A stretch of DNA of 64,000 nucleotides, from NCBI GenBank assembly GCA_002964805.2, contig PUDQ02000049.1:434001-498000 (forward strand). Direction: 5' to 3'. Each line of letters begins with the position of its first letter. Position 1 is the first letter of the stretch. The stretch comes from Trametes villosa. Lineage: Eukaryota; Basidiomycota; Agaricomycetes; Polyporales; Polyporaceae. Made by a program: the position numbers and the translations under genes. This document shows positions 11,593-23,925 of this stretch, piece after piece. Under the pieces are notes generated by a model, which ran no database searches, was not told the DNA's origin, and saw only the letters and a program-made list of their open reading frames with translations.

Positions 11593-12968
11593 TCAGTCGA
11601 GCTGCTCGAGCCCGTCCCGGACGTACTCCTCGAAGAGCGCCTTGTAGTCGCGGTGCCAGCGCGAGAGCGCGGGGCGGCCCTCGGCGATGTCGCCCGCGCC
11701 CCACATGATCCGGAGCTGGTCGACCTCGCGCCGCGTCTCGTTGTCCGGGCACAGGATGTAGAACTGCCCCTGGCGGACCTTGTCGAGCTGCGAATCGCGC
11801 GTCAGACAACCGCGACGGACGAACAAGGCATTACGGATGCAAAGCCGATCGGAGCACGCACCATGTACAGGACGGTCTCCTGCGCTGACCACGCGCCCGC
11901 GGGCTTTTCCTTGCCCGCGCTCGCACCCGTCATGCCGGTGAACGTCCAGCCGGGGCTGTGCGCGATTGGTCAGTACTGCTATGCATCGTTGTGGAAACTC
12001 GCAACTCACATGAGCAGATGCGCGGTAAGGTTGACAGAAGGCGTTTCGCGAAGCTCGTACGCGAGACTTTCTGTGAGCGACTTGACGGCCGCCTTGGTCG
12101 CGTTGTACGCGGGGTTCCCGCTATCGCCCACGAGGTTAGTCTAGGCCGACACGATCGACGCGCGGGAGCGCGAGACACGCACGGTGGGTTCGTAATGCCC
12201 TGCTTCGAGCCCGTGTTGATGATAACGGCGGGGTTCTCTTGGTGCAGCATCATGGGCACAAACGTGTGCTGGACGTTCAGAACGCTGCCATGCACGATAA
12301 GTACGCGGATAAGCCGCGCGCCCAGCGCGGCGCACGCAAGGGACGCACCCGAAGAGGTTCACATCAAACACCTTGTGCCAGTTATCGATGCCGCCCCAGG
12401 AGGTGCCCTTGGGCGCGATCGCGGCGTTGTTCATGAGCACGCCGACCTGGCAAGTCGTGTGAGGTCATCGCAGCTGACGTCCCACTGCGCGCTGTCGCGC
12501 CCCGGGCGGCGGCGGCCTGTGCGCGAGGCGGCGCGCGCAGCACTCAGCTCACCTCGCCCCATGCCTCGTACACCTTATCGCGGAGCCGCTCGACCTGGTC
12601 GAGCTTGCTCACGTCCGTGGGGACGGAGAGCACGTTCGCCTCGCCGACGATCTTCGCGACCTCGGCCGCGGTCTCGCCCAGGAGCTGCTCGTCCACGTCC
12701 GCGACCGCGATCTTGAGCCCGATCCTGCGCGGGGTGAGCGGATCGGCGGATGTGGGGAGGGCAGGCGTACTCACTTTGCGAGCTCAAGCGCGGCCGCGCG
12801 CCCGATGCCGTTGGCTGCGCCGGTAATCACTGCGACGCGACCAGAGTGGATGACCGGGTGGACTTCGTCGTCCATGGGCGCGACTGGGTTCTCGCGTGCG
12901 AAGGAGGCTCCCGGACGCAGCGGGGAGGGCCGACGGCTGCTTTGCGCGGAGGAGAGGCCAAGAGCCAT
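11593..12968 (-). CDS. short-chain dehydrogenase/reductase (SDR), NAD(P)-dependent
   Basis: Seven exons (12775-12968, 12553-12724, 12349-12446, 12183-12284, 12010-12120, 11862-11955, 11593-11787) join in frame to 321 residues, a typical classical SDR length plus a short N-terminal extension. Visible motifs are the Rossmann glycine motif TGAANGIGRA, the acidic residue of AVADVDE after the second strand, the NNA motif in VLMNNAAIAP, the catalytic serine in INTGSKQG and the active-site YNATK. The full S-Y-K triad is therefore present and the enzyme should be active. Its substrate cannot be told from sequence. The start MALGLSS at 12968 is preferred over an upstream in-frame ATG (13211) because a TATA-like box lies between them. 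It sits inside the loop of the inverted duplication together with the glutamate dehydrogenase gene, same strand. Confidence 0.9.
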
Positions 12969-13075
12969 GGTATAAATATGGCGAAGCGGTAGAGATGTCG
13001 ATGAGAGAGGAAAGTAGGCAAGCAGAGGAAAGAAACAAAGTCTATGTGTCTCGGACGCTTCTCGCCCTCCCCAAC

Positions 13076-13083
13076 TTATATAT
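13076..13083 (-). promoter_or_regulatory. TATA box upstream of SDR gene
   Basis: The minus strand reads ATATATAA about 108 bases upstream of the chosen ATG at 12968, after a G-rich stretch. This supports the downstream start codon. Confidence 0.5.
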
Positions 13084-13089
13084 CCCCGC

Positions 13090-14175
13090 CCTCCTCGTGA
13101 TGACGTCGGGGGCAATTCTCTCGCCGGTGTAGACACCAGCAGTGTCCGGGGTACGACCACCTCTTCCCCTGCCTGCACAGGGACGCCTCTGTTTCTCTCG
13201 AGCCACGACACGCAAGTTTGTTTCGACTATCTGGGGCTCACTACAGGACGATCTGAGTTATCATGCCGTTTTTTCGCCGCCCAGTGCTTCGGAAACTGGT
13301 GATTAGAGAGGATGAGAATGGGCCGACAAGCCGTTCGGAACCGTTGCTAATTGCAGCTATGCCGCTCGGAACGAAGGCCATAGGCCGGTCTTGTGAACGG
13401 AATAACGTCCACGGCATCATCGGTCTGTATCGGCACGCTGGCAGCTTTCTCTGAGTTCAACTGCCGGGTTTTGCTAGGGAGCACTCTCGAACAGTACTGG
13501 ATGCCACGCCCGGCCTACCCTTGCCTCCGCCACATGCATGCGGTAAGTCACGCTCTGACCACCTGATTTCTATGCCAAATATGCTGAACACGCATAGGTC
13601 TGGTGATGTCGACATGCGGCATGAGGAGCTTGCGAGCGATCACATTCGCCAGTCCCCAAGCCCTTTGTGGCGCCGGCTCGCCAGGGTTCGCATGCGATGG
13701 GAAGCCATTCTGAACGCGTCGAACTGACGCGATAGGAGCATTCCCTCAGGCTGAGATCACGAAGGTATTGTTTGCTGTCGAATGCGCGGAGGTAGTGCAC
13801 TTGTTATAGGTATCGACTGGGCATTCCGACGCTGCGCCCGGGGAAAGGCAACGGCTTCGCCACCGGTACCATATCATGCCACCTCCGGACCCTCTACCCG
13901 CCGCCCCCAAAATCGCGGGTCATGCCCCATCCTCAAATTTTGAGTAGGTCGAAAGCAGTTGTTCACGTTACCTTCGCGGAGTCGTTTTGATTGTTTAATG
14001 CCTGTGGCAGACGGGCGCGAAGTAATCTCCTATAATCTCACCGCCGGAGACTCACAGTGGGAAAGCCACACTACCACGCTGCGATATGGAAGAATGAAGT
14101 CCATTTGCGAGCGGTACCTTAGGTTGTGCCATGCCGAACGTGAAACTTCAGCTTTTTGTGCTGGAGCACCGAAAA
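13090..14175. other. intergenic region, no gene seen
   Basis: About 1.1 kb between the SDR promoter and the inner end of the right inverted-repeat copy. Only short, motif-free open frames occur. Confidence 0.5.
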
Positions 14176-17100
14176 GCAGTAGCAGGTGCGTATATGCAGG
14201 TGAAGGTGTGTATTATCCTAGGAACCGGACGATACAACCGCACAGTGCCTACTTATACCAGCCTAAGAACCGAGTCGAAAGAAATCGTAGCCGCGCGGTA
14301 CTGCTGTGATCATAGGCCACGCAGAGTATTGTAAAGAGGGGGTACGGAACCGGAGGGGGGAAAGCGAAAAGTGCAGCGCAGAAAGTGTGAAGTGGAACGA
14401 GGCTGCATAGCAGAGTGAAACAGAACTGTAGGGTAGAAGTAGCGGGCTAGGACCCGGGGCCGTGCGTTATGTTCCCAGCGTGGACAAAGCCACACTGGAG
14501 TTGGATGATCTCCAGCATGGGAGTATTCTCGAGGCAAGGGAAGAGGGATATCATATCGTATCGTAAGAGAAAAACCAGCCCAGGACAAAGCGAGGGCTGG
14601 GGTGCTGTTCCGCTCCCCGCGAGGGGAGCAGAGACCGGGCGGCGCCGCTGCGCCCGGTGGTGACGACTCGCTTGGGGACTCTCCTCAAGCACGAACACGG
14701 GAGGAGAGGAGTCGTCGGGTATATGGGAAGTCGCCAGCAGGGCGGATCTGCTGGGGTGGTCGACTTCCGGGGAGGGAGGGTATGGCGGGATGAGGAAGAG
14801 AATATTGCCGAGAAGAGAGAGACCGATTGCCGATGTTGCTGAAGACCGAGGATGCCAGATGCCAATGGAGGACGCCAGAGAGCGACGAGGGAGAGCCGAG
14901 GACCGGGAGGTTCACATGACGAGCTGCGCCATCGCCACGAAGAAGTTGAGGATAACGCTGCTTCCCCCAAGCTCGGTCATGGCGATCAAGTAGAACGCGA
15001 GCCCGATGTTTTCCAGCGTGCCGATGACGTCGAGGTATGAGAAGTCGCCCAGGCCCCGATGAAAGGAGGGGCCGACGTCGCGCCAGACACTCCTCGCGAG
15101 TACCAGAGGAGGGGATCGGAGAGCGCGACGGAGCGCAGCCATGAGTGCGATGGCGCATACGACGTGCAGAGTGTGACGTGCTTGATTCTCGTGCAGGACC
15201 GGCTCGGTGGTAGCGGAGCTGTCGGTGTCGGCGTGGGTGTGAGCGTCCTCGGGGGGCTCCTGTTGGCTGTCGTCCAGGATGTCGCAAAGGTCGTTGTTCT
15301 CGCTGGCGCTCTCGTTGCTGATGATGGAGGAGGACGAACCGGACGCGTCGATGGGGGGCGCGAGGCGTGCAAGAAACCCCTTGTTGCGGTTGTCCCTCGC
15401 AGCAGGTGCGCTGACGACGACGTCGACATGAGCGTCGGCGTGATCATCGTCCTTGACTTGAGCATCGGGGCTGGCGTTGGCATCAGCGTTGGCGCGGACA
15501 TCAGCGTTGGCGAAAGCATCGGTGTCGGCGTCGGCGTCGGCGTCGAAGAGCACCTCGGAGTCGCCCTCGTCAACATCAGGATCAAGGAAAGCCAGGTCAA
15601 CAGTGGTGGCGGCCTCGAGATCGTCGCCGAAGTCCAAGCAGTCCTCATCGCTGAGTATCTCAGAGATCCCAGAGGCGGTCTCATTGCCAGAAAGGCAAGA
15701 GGCAGCGAGAGCCTTGTCGAGGGAGTCCTGAAAGCCCAGCCGAGGACAGAGCTGCAGGCCGAGTCCGAGGCCGAGTCCGGCTTGCCTAGCGATCTCAGGT
15801 TGAGCAAAAGCCGCGACCCTAACGACGCTCTGAGGAAGTCCAGGACAAGTGTCACGCCCCTCGACGACTTGAACGTCGCCCTGTGTAGCCGGGGGCTGCT
15901 TCTGCTCGTCGTTGACAGTGGTGGCGACGGCCTTCTGCGCTTTCGCTAACATCCGACGCTCCTTGAGCTTTCCCATCTTGTTGAGCTTCCCCGGAGGCGT
16001 CGCGAGCGCGAACGTCTTCCCCGAGAAGTTCGACACGTTCCGCAGCACCGGCTTCTCCTCCTCGCGCGACGCGCGGAAAGACGGCAACGGCACCTGGAGG
16101 TACTCGCGCTCCGAGCACGCTGGGCTCGCCGGGAAGTAGCCGCTGACATCGACCGGGGAAGCGAGGGTCGGCGTCATGGGCGGGGGCGTGTCGAGCTCGG
16201 AGGGCGTGGAGGAGACAGAGGAGTCGGTCGAGTAGGTGCTGGCGGGAGTGTCAAGGATGAGCGTGTCGTCGCAGGCCTGGACAATGATCTTGGGAATGGT
16301 GGACGGCGTAGGCTGAGCCGTTGGCGAGAGGGTCCACTCGCGCTGGGAGGGGTCGCGGATCTCGGCGAGGTGGGGCCGGACCCATGCCGGGAAGCTCGGG
16401 GAGACGTCGACGGCGAGGGGCATGGTGTTGCGCGGCTGCGTGACCTTGTCAGCCGCCGCGGCCTCGATGTCGATGATCCGCCTCGGGTCCTTCTGAACGT
16501 CCTGGGAGAAGAGGCGGAAGGGAACGGGTGAGGGTTAACAAATGCATAGGATGAGAGAGACAAAATGAGGCTGACCTTGACATCGCCCAGACCGGGGTAG
16601 TTGAGGTGACCGAGGGCCTTGCAGAGCACAGAGTCCCGGAGATGCGAAGCCCGTGCCATAGCCAGAACCGGAGGAGGTAGCTCTAGAGCGAGCTTCCCAT
16701 GACCAGTGGACCCAAAGCCGCGAGAGCGACCCAAGGCCGCGAGCGGAGGGAAAGCCAGGATGCGCGACCCATTCTTGCTGTGACCGTTGCCGGTTCCCAT
16801 GTCGCTGTGGATGATATTGTCTGTGCCGATGGTGATGTGCGCCTGTTCGAGGTCGACCATGCAGGGGGCAGGGGCCCGACGACGAGTGTAGGGAGGGTTG
16901 GCACGGCGGCGGTGGCGACCGATGAGAGTGGCGACGGTGGAGATGCCGGCGACGAGGAGAAGGGCCACGATGATGACCAGGCCGAATTCCAGAGGAGGAC
17001 GCGGGGCGTAGTTGGGGTCGGGCGGAGCGGTGTACATGGCTGGGACTGTTGTGCTTGAGCTGCGGCTGGTTGGGCTTCAGGGCTTTGGTGCGAGAGCGAA

Positions 17101-17290
17101 GAGAAGTTGTCTCGGGTGTCTTCTGGCGACGATGGTGGTACGAGGAAGAGCGGGACAAGGAGACGAGAACCGGGGGCTGGCTAGTTCATGGGGATTGGTA
17201 TCGTGTCTGGTCAGCCGAGATTTCCGCGCATACTCGCTGCAACGGCCTCGAGTGGGGGTCAGCCTCACCGTCAGCCTCCCAAACGGAAGT
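14176..17290 (-). repeat. right copy of the ~3.1-kb inverted duplication
   Basis: Reverse-complement partner of about 1690-4765. The inner end is near 14176, where the shared AATACACACCTTC..CTGCA..TAC..C stretch stops. The outer end is near 17290, just beyond the shared GGCTGACCCCC. The two copies enclose about 9.4 kb of single-copy DNA. Confidence 0.85.
14912..17037 (-). CDS. membrane protein of unknown function (copy 2 of inverted pair)
   Basis: Exons 16576-17037 and 14912-16501, with a 74-base phase-0 intron at the same place as in copy 1, give 683 residues. Architecture matches the 1942-4020 gene: N-terminal membrane segment after MYTAPPDPNYAPRPP, long serine/proline/aspartate-rich middle, and two hydrophobic segments at the C-terminus ending AMAQLVM. 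Differences lie mostly in low-complexity parts. The PT run of copy 1 is absent here, an Asp/Ala/Asn repeat region (about 15450-15545) is longer, and about ten extra residues (NIIHSDMGTG) sit in exon 1. The frame is intact, so neither copy is an obvious pseudogene. Function unknown. Confidence 0.8.
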
Positions 17291-18337
17291 TGTACCGCAC
17301 TCAAGCGACGGCGCGTCTGGGCACTACTGAAATTCAACGCAACAATCCTCATTCGACCCGCTCGAGTGCTTCATACTCGCCCCTCGTGTTTGGTAAATAC
17401 GAGGGTTTACCGTGTTTTCTGGATGTCTTGACGGATGCACAGATTCTTCCCAGCGGGAGGGCCTTCAATGGGCCAAGAAGGAAACCTGCTTAGGTCGCTC
17501 AAGGAAGATCTACAATACCATGTTAGCAATCAACATGGCGAGCCAATGGAGATCTGTCCTACTGTTCGAAAAATCCGAGGAAGCGTAGAGGTGAACTAGA
17601 ACGTTCACCTGCACCCGGAATTGCTGCGTCCCAAGGGCCGCCGGGCTACTTAGGACGCGAACCAAAGCGCCACCAAGTGTGCTACGTTTGAGTACTCGAA
17701 AGTGGTGGGATCACATACCGAACTACGAGAAGCAAAATCTTCGCGCCTGCTGCAGTAAACTGAGGGATCCAGAGCACATTCTCCCAAACCGCGACCCCGG
17801 GAGGAAAGTGCGATCCTGAGAGGTATGTCCGCGATCAGCTGGCATACGTGTCTTTTAAGAGCTCTTGCGCATATACTCACGTAGCTTCTGGCGGTATCGT
17901 TGCAGACACGGAGTGGCTGAGTGTCGAGTGAGTGAGAAGTTTCCAGCCAACCTCGTACTATTCCTGGCTTGCGCGGGCGTCAAGTCAATTACGTACCGTG
18001 TAGTACTAGCGCTCATCACGACTTCCTCCACAAGCCGCATACATAGTTACTCTCGCGCTGGATGACACGAGCAAGAGCGCGACCAGATCATAGATGTCCT
18101 ATCAAAGTCGCATGATATTGACCAAGACGGATTATGAACACCTCGGTAGAATCTGCGTTATTGTCAGATCAGCGGCGGCAAACCCCGCATGAACAAGTGA
18201 CATGCCTCGACACTACAGAGAGCCAGAGTCTATGAAACTCGTGCCTCGAGATTTGTATCAGAGGTTCAGGCCGTTCCCGTAAACCGTACATAGGAAACAC
18301 TAGAATAGTGGATACTCCCGGTACGACGTGAATGGTC
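17291..18337. other. intergenic region with possible unplaced minus-strand exons
   Basis: About 1 kb between the right repeat copy and the first F-box gene. On the minus strand around 17860-18020 there is a short open stretch (MSASTTR...) with a good donor (GTACGT) and acceptor, then a second donor (GTGAGT) near 17880, which could belong to a small spliced gene. I could not extend it into anything recognisable. Confidence 0.3.
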
Positions 18338-19882
18338 CTACTCCTCGGGCGGTGGCTTCCAGCCGGGGAAAAGTCTCTCGGAGATGAGGCGACAGGCATC
18401 GGGCGCAAGGTCCTCGTTCACAAGCAACACGCGCAACCCGTGGCTCGGAGGGTCGAGCGGGAGCTGTGCGGCGTCCTCCGGCCGAACAGCGAGGTGTTGA
18501 AGGCGGACGCCTTTCAGGTCCGGGCAGTGTCTCGCCAGTGATGCCAGCCCACGCAAGCCTATGTCGTATACGTCGCGGCGACCCACGCGTGGGCCCGGCC
18601 ACCCAATACCGAGCTCGGCCAACAGCGGCCACGCCTCGGCGATGGCGGCGACAGCGTCGTCGTCGACGAGATAATATGTGTGATAGAATCCAGCTAACAC
18701 GTCTCGGAGCCGGTGGCGGAAGAATGGGGCGAGGATGTCCAGGATGGTAGGTAACTCGGCAAGCTCCTCCGATCCCTCGAGAAACGCCTGGCAGCGGAAC
18801 GTCTCCAGCGAGGGGAAGGCCTGCGCGAGCGCCGTGCATTTGCGGCGGAGGTGTGCGCGGTCGTGGAAGTCCATTTGGTGTATGTTGAGCCAGGTTAGGC
18901 TCGTGGACGTCATGGCGTTTGTGATAGGGTTATCGGCGATATGACAGCCCAGGATGAGGGTCTCGAGAAAGGGAAAGTCTACGCTTGCAGCCTTGGAGAG
19001 CACACCGCGATTGTGAGGGTGGTTGCCTTTGTCCTGATATTCGTCGAGCTCGAGGGCATCCACGTTGGATAAGCCCGCGAGGGCGACTAGCGTAGAGACG
19101 GACATTGAGGACATGTCTGTAGACAGCGCCAACCAGTTCAGGGTTCGAGGGAGGCGCGGTGCGGCGAGGGCGAGCGGGATCGTGAGCATCGATGGTGGGA
19201 GCATCCAGATTGCGAATGACAACTTAACCAGGCGAGGTGTACGCTGCGTAACTTCGTCAATCCAGAGCTTGATGTAAGTCGCCCATATGGCGTCGGCTTC
19301 TGATGGGGAGTTGTCGTCGGAAAGGCACCGAATGAAGAGAAACCGAGTGCAGGGGGCGAGGAAGAAGGGCAGGATATCTCTGTTGTACAGATCCGCTTCC
19401 CAGTCTATCCGAGTGAGGTGCGGAAAGACGGGCTCGCCACCGGAGAGTCGCAGTATCATCGACCACCTTCCCGCCATGAATTTCAGCCGCTGGTTATGGT
19501 CATCGGTTTGCCCGATAGTGAGCCATCGAACATAAATGCCGTATCTGCGCAACCGCTCCCATTCGCGCTCCGCGCCATCCGGGAGGCTCTAGTCACAGAC
19601 TCTGGATTAGCGATCGATACACAGTGTTGACAGGGATAATGGGCTACTTGCATCTTCGTCATCCACCGCCTCGAAACAGGATGGAAGAAGACCGATTACG
19701 GCGGAGACGGTCGAAATGTGTCGCCATAATGCCCGAATGGCGGGCTCGTGGAACACTGTAGAGACACAGGCCAGATTCAACAGCGTCGGTTTCCCCGATC
19801 TGCCATTCCATCCCATATGCTGGAAGTGGATGAATATCTCGTCCAAAATATCTTCAGTATGCAGGGCACGATGCGTAGACAT
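18338..19882 (-). CDS. F-box-like protein, paralogue A
   Basis: Exons 19652-19882 and 18338-19588 give 493 residues. The N-terminus (HRALHTEDILDEIFIHF ... LACVSTVFHEPAIRALW) has the pattern of agaricomycete F-box-like domains: a hydrophobic helix after ED-I-L, then a V/C-S-x-x-F-H-E-P-A-x-x-x-L-W motif. The rest is leucine-rich, as in LRR-type F-box substrate-binding halves, and ends FPGWKPPPEE. Such proteins normally recruit substrates to SCF ubiquitin ligases; the substrate is unknown. Frame and homology to the paralogues at 25479 and 27612 require a GC donor (GAT|GCAAGT), so the intron at 19589-19651 is GC-AG. It is on the opposite strand from the other two paralogues and clearly more diverged. 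Confidence 0.85.
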
Positions 19883-20472
19883 GACAGAGGATGTGGATGT
19901 GAGAGAGTCAGAGGTGGATCCACAAACTACAAACGTACACGCGGCGCTTTTGTGGCGTGCTCATCGTATGTGGGCGCTTATGTAGCACGCCAAGTTGCGG
20001 ACCAACATCATTCATTGATTTCGACTCATGCCGTAGTGGTGCTATGGGGGTTTATGAAGGGCAGGACATCATGCGTACGAGCTCCTATGACGCGAGATAA
20101 TTGGTTCAAGTCTAAGGAATATCATCTTCGCCGGAAGAGTAAGCTGACCGCAAAATAATCAACACGGTGTTTTAACAGCTTTCCCTCCGATACTAAGTAG
20201 TAGAACTTGACGCAGCCTGCAATGGACTAGCTGCGTTGCAACGGAAAGAAACTTTTGCGAGAGGGAGGCCGGCCGAAGCCAGCCCCAAATGCGGCTGGCC
20301 GTGGACCGAGCGGGACGGACTCCAGCCATAGGCTGCTCTCAAATCGGGCCGGGACGTCATTGGACGTGCCCATCCGCCGACACATCCGACGGGCGTACAT
20401 CCGCGCACCCGCCACATAACCTCTGCGACCGAGGGAGCATGGGATAACGCACGCTTCCAGGTCACTCCCACC

Positions 20473-21538
20473 ATGACCACACAGTCGCCCCAGCTTCCCC
20501 TCGCAGTCAGCGCCGCCATGCCCGCACCCCCGCTCTCTGCGCCAGTCGCCGCGTACGGCCTCGTCGCGCGCATGAAACACTCGCAGAAGACGAAGAAACG
20601 TACCCCTTCTCCACTCACCACCGGAGCAACGAGCGTGCCCAACCCGCTCAAGATGTTCGACCGCATCGTCATCCACCCCGTCGCCTGGCCCGACGAGGCG
20701 CTCCGCTGGATGGGCGTCCCGGAGCGCCTCCCGCGCACGCCTCCCCCGCCTGCGCACCGCCTCTCCGAGGCATGTATGTCCGCCGCCGCGCGGCAGGCGT
20801 ACGAGCGCGTCGCGGACGCGGTCAGCCGCAAGGCACCCGTCCCACGCGAGGACCTCGGCGCGCTCGTCGTCGAGGCGTTCGCTGCGCTCGCGGAGGCGCA
20901 GGGCGTGTACATCTACCGCCGCGCGAAGGCGTACCTCTCGCTGGGCGACCTGCGTGTGCGCATGGAGCCCATGCACGGCTTCTCGGGCAGCGGCGTCGCC
21001 CCTGTGCTTGCGTACGTCGACGAGCCGTTTCGCAGGGAGCAACGCGTGAAGCTTGTCCACTGGCGCTCGGCGCGCGCGGAGGGCGAGGAGCCGAACCAGG
21101 AGGATGAGCGGGTGGAGGTTATGGACGTCGCGATGCTCTTCGCGATGGCGCAGGAACACAAGCGGTGGGGCGTTCCTGCCGATGCTGACGGCAACCACAC
21201 TGTGAGTAGTTCTTCGAGAACGGCGTGGGGATTCTCTAACACCTATGCAGACACGGGTCATGTATCCAAACAACGAGGGGAGCGCGATGATAATGCTCAC
21301 CGCGGTAACACCGTTGGAGACTATCACCGCCCTCCAAGAGGGTCGCGAGACGATGAAGCCGGTGATGTACAGTCGCCAGACAATCGATATAGTTGCAGCC
21401 GGTCATGGAGGAAGATGGAACGACAGCCCCCTACTACAACTCATCCGGGGGCTGGTCGAAGACGGCGGACGACTCGCCAGGAAAGCCCCCGCGCCGCGCT
21501 GGCCCATCGGGCCATGGGCGTGGACCACGCACTTCTGA
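20473..21538 (+). CDS. conserved-looking protein of unknown function
   Basis: Exons 20473-21201 and 21251-21538, split by a 49-base phase-0 intron, give 338 residues. I do not recognise a domain. There is no signal peptide or membrane segment. The middle is charged and alanine-rich, with helices such as QAYERVADAVSRKAP and a tract around YIYRRAKAYLSLGDL. Exon 2 reads TRVMYPNNEGSAMIMLTAV and ends PWAWTTHF. Coding-like codon pattern, a clean intron and an uninterrupted frame support a real gene. It lies between F-box A (minus) and the hexosaminidase at 21639-23925 (minus), so its 3' end converges with the latter at a distance of about 100 bases. Confidence 0.7.
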
Positions 21539-21638
21539 CACGCACATATCTGTAACACACCTGCTCTCGCGCTATATTCCTGCTTTGCTACACATCTGTA
21601 CCACCGCCACCCGTTACCAATGCTATAATTCTTTCCAA

Positions 21639-23925
21639 TCACGAGTTGATGTTGCACTGCCCCGGCCTGAGAGCGCACCACATCGGCTGGAGCTGGATGG
21701 CCTTGATGCCGCGCTGGCGCATGCGGAACGCGAGGTCGTGCAGGCGCGGCAGCGCTGTGGACGAGTTGCCCCCAGGGCCGCTCCAGAAGACTTCGGCGGA
21801 GCTGGCGGCGCGCGGCCAGACAATGGAATCCAGGTTTTCGGGGCCGGACTGCTCGGTCCACAGGAGCTGCTCGCCTGCGTGTACACGCGTTAGTGCATAT
21901 AGCCAAGAGTGTTGTCCAGAGGCCTACCTCCGAGTACGAGATGGGCTCGGGAGGCTGAGATGTTCGCGAGCGCGTCGAAGGTGTACGACTAGGCATGAGA
22001 CAGTGAAAATGAGCGGAAGGGAGAACTCAAACTGGCGGAAGGATTACCTTCTGCCAGGTCTTGAAAGGGTCGCACCAGCTGTTACTGAAGCAATACATCA
22101 GTCGGCCATCCGCAAGCGAAATGTTCGAATACATACGCTACGTCGTCACCGATCCACTCCCCGGCGCCGCAGTCCTGCAGAGGCTCAGTACCGAGCAGGT
22201 GTCAACGTGTAGGTGCGACTCACCAAGTAGAAGTAATCTGAAGGGCCATGGACGATACGGAAGTTCTTGGCTGCCACCGCAGCGGCATTCGCAGATGAGA
22301 TCCACACCCTATGCGTCATTAGGGGCGATCGCTCACTCGGTGGGATAGGCCCAAAGCATTGACTTACATCACCACAGTATCGTTCCCCAGCGTCACGTTG
22401 TGGTCCAACACCATTTCTACGCAGCCTCTCAGCTAGGGTAGAACACTGAAGAGCGTGTCGCCTACCTTCCCAAACAGCAGGCGTCTTCCTCTGCGCCCGG
22501 ATCGCTGCGTGCGTGCTCTGCGTGAACACGTCCAGCGCCTGCTCAAGCGTCCGCCCGCTCGCCTTTAGGTCCGCCTGTGTCTGCGCGTCCTGGACGTAGC
22601 ACTCCGTGTTCAGCTCGTCGCCCCCGGTGCTCATAAGTGAGGACGGGAACATCCGCGCTACCGAGGCGAGCAGGTCGGCGGTGAAGTTCGTGGTTGCGGG
22701 CGAGGCCAGACGTAGCTGGCCTGCAGGGGGCTCTGCGGGGATGTCAACACATAGTACCCAGAGACGCGCAGTCGGCATGCATACCGTTGGCAAACGTAGT
22801 CCAAGGGGAGGCTTCAGCGCAGGCTATATGCTCGGGATGCGCGGCTCCGATAATGGCCGTATGGCCTGGTGTGTCGATTTCCTGCACACTATGAGGACGG
22901 GTATGGTTAAGAGGGTACGTTGATACTTACAACCATGACATCAATCCCTCGCTGCACGATATCAGCGATCGGGAAGCAGCGCATATACCGAGTAAGTCGT
23001 GACTCACAGCACCCGCATACGCTGTAATGTCCTGAACGTCCTGCGGGCTGTAAACCATCGACGAGGAGTACGCTCCCTTGGCAGCGAGATCGGTGAATCC
23101 GGGTACTTCGAGTGGGAAGCTCTGGCTGTCGGTAACGTGCCAGTGGAACTGGCTCATCTGCATGAAAGTTGAATATCTCTCCGAGGAGAGGCTGCACTGA
23201 TCGCCCCTACCTTGACCATGCTCATGGCCTCAAGAGTACGTTTGATGTCAGCAACGGGAAAGCTAAGATTGGTATGAGCATGAGATGAGCACTTTAGATA
23301 CGCAGGTAGCTCACAAGTTGCGCGAAGTATCGAGCATGAACCCTCGGAATGGCTGTAGTCAATTTGAGAATTGATCACTTGTACAGGCTATCGGGAAACC
23401 TACATATGCTGGCAAGTCCGTGATCGTGAACGGCGCCTCCATCGTATACACCTGCCCCGCCGACTCGTACCACAGCTGTTCAAAAGTCGTCAAGCCTCGA
23501 AGGAGCCCCAGCGTCGAGTTGGCAGTCAGGGTAGCCGTAGATCCATCCGCAGGGATCTGGAGTGCATACTCCTCGCTGCGTGTACCTATGGGAAGTCTCG
23601 ACTCTTCGGTAATGCTCCGCACGCCAGAGCCGGGCGCGAGAGCCAGCTCCAGAGTTCGCAGAGACCGTGCACGCTGGACCGTGCTGTGGTCCGAGGCGCC
23701 GCGATCAGGAATGAGTCGCCCAAGCTTGTCGGTTTTCAAAAACGACTTGGTGCGCGACACCGCGCCCTGCAAGTCAGAGGGGGCATGAGCGACGTTGATG
23801 TGGATGTCGAAGTTTGACGCGAGCTTCAAGGGGGAAGTCCCAGTTTCGAGAGAACGAGGTAGGGGCCAGATTCCGAGAACACCGCTGAGATGCGCGAGAG
23901 CGAGCAGTAGACTCAGGAGCGTCAT
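21639..23925 (-). CDS. beta-N-acetylhexosaminidase, GH20, paralogue A
   Basis: This secreted enzyme removes terminal N-acetylhexosamine, typically from chitin oligomers. Thirteen exons (23404-23925, 23315-23352, 23211-23262, 23008-23157, 22931-22951, 22785-22881, 22466-22732, 22368-22416, 22224-22308, 22137-22174, 22048-22084, 21928-21988, 21639-21874) give 550 residues. The start at 23925 gives a signal peptide (MTLLSLLLALAHLSGVLG); an in-frame ATG upstream at 23982 would bury it. Family blocks are present: ANSTLGLLRGLTTFEQLWY, GFMLDTSRN, FHWHVTDSQSFPLEVPG, EIDTPGH and the catalytic Asp-Glu pair in STGGDELN (about residues 333-334). The C-terminus LQPMWCALRPGQC is typical. A 21-base exon (22931-22951) encodes RGIDVMV. 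It is divergent from the 24419 gene with 493 bases between starts. Confidence 0.93.

Noticed and set aside
12141..12440. Apparent frameshift in the SDR gene
   Set aside because: Frame changes are fully explained by GT-AG introns; the spliced product keeps all SDR motifs.
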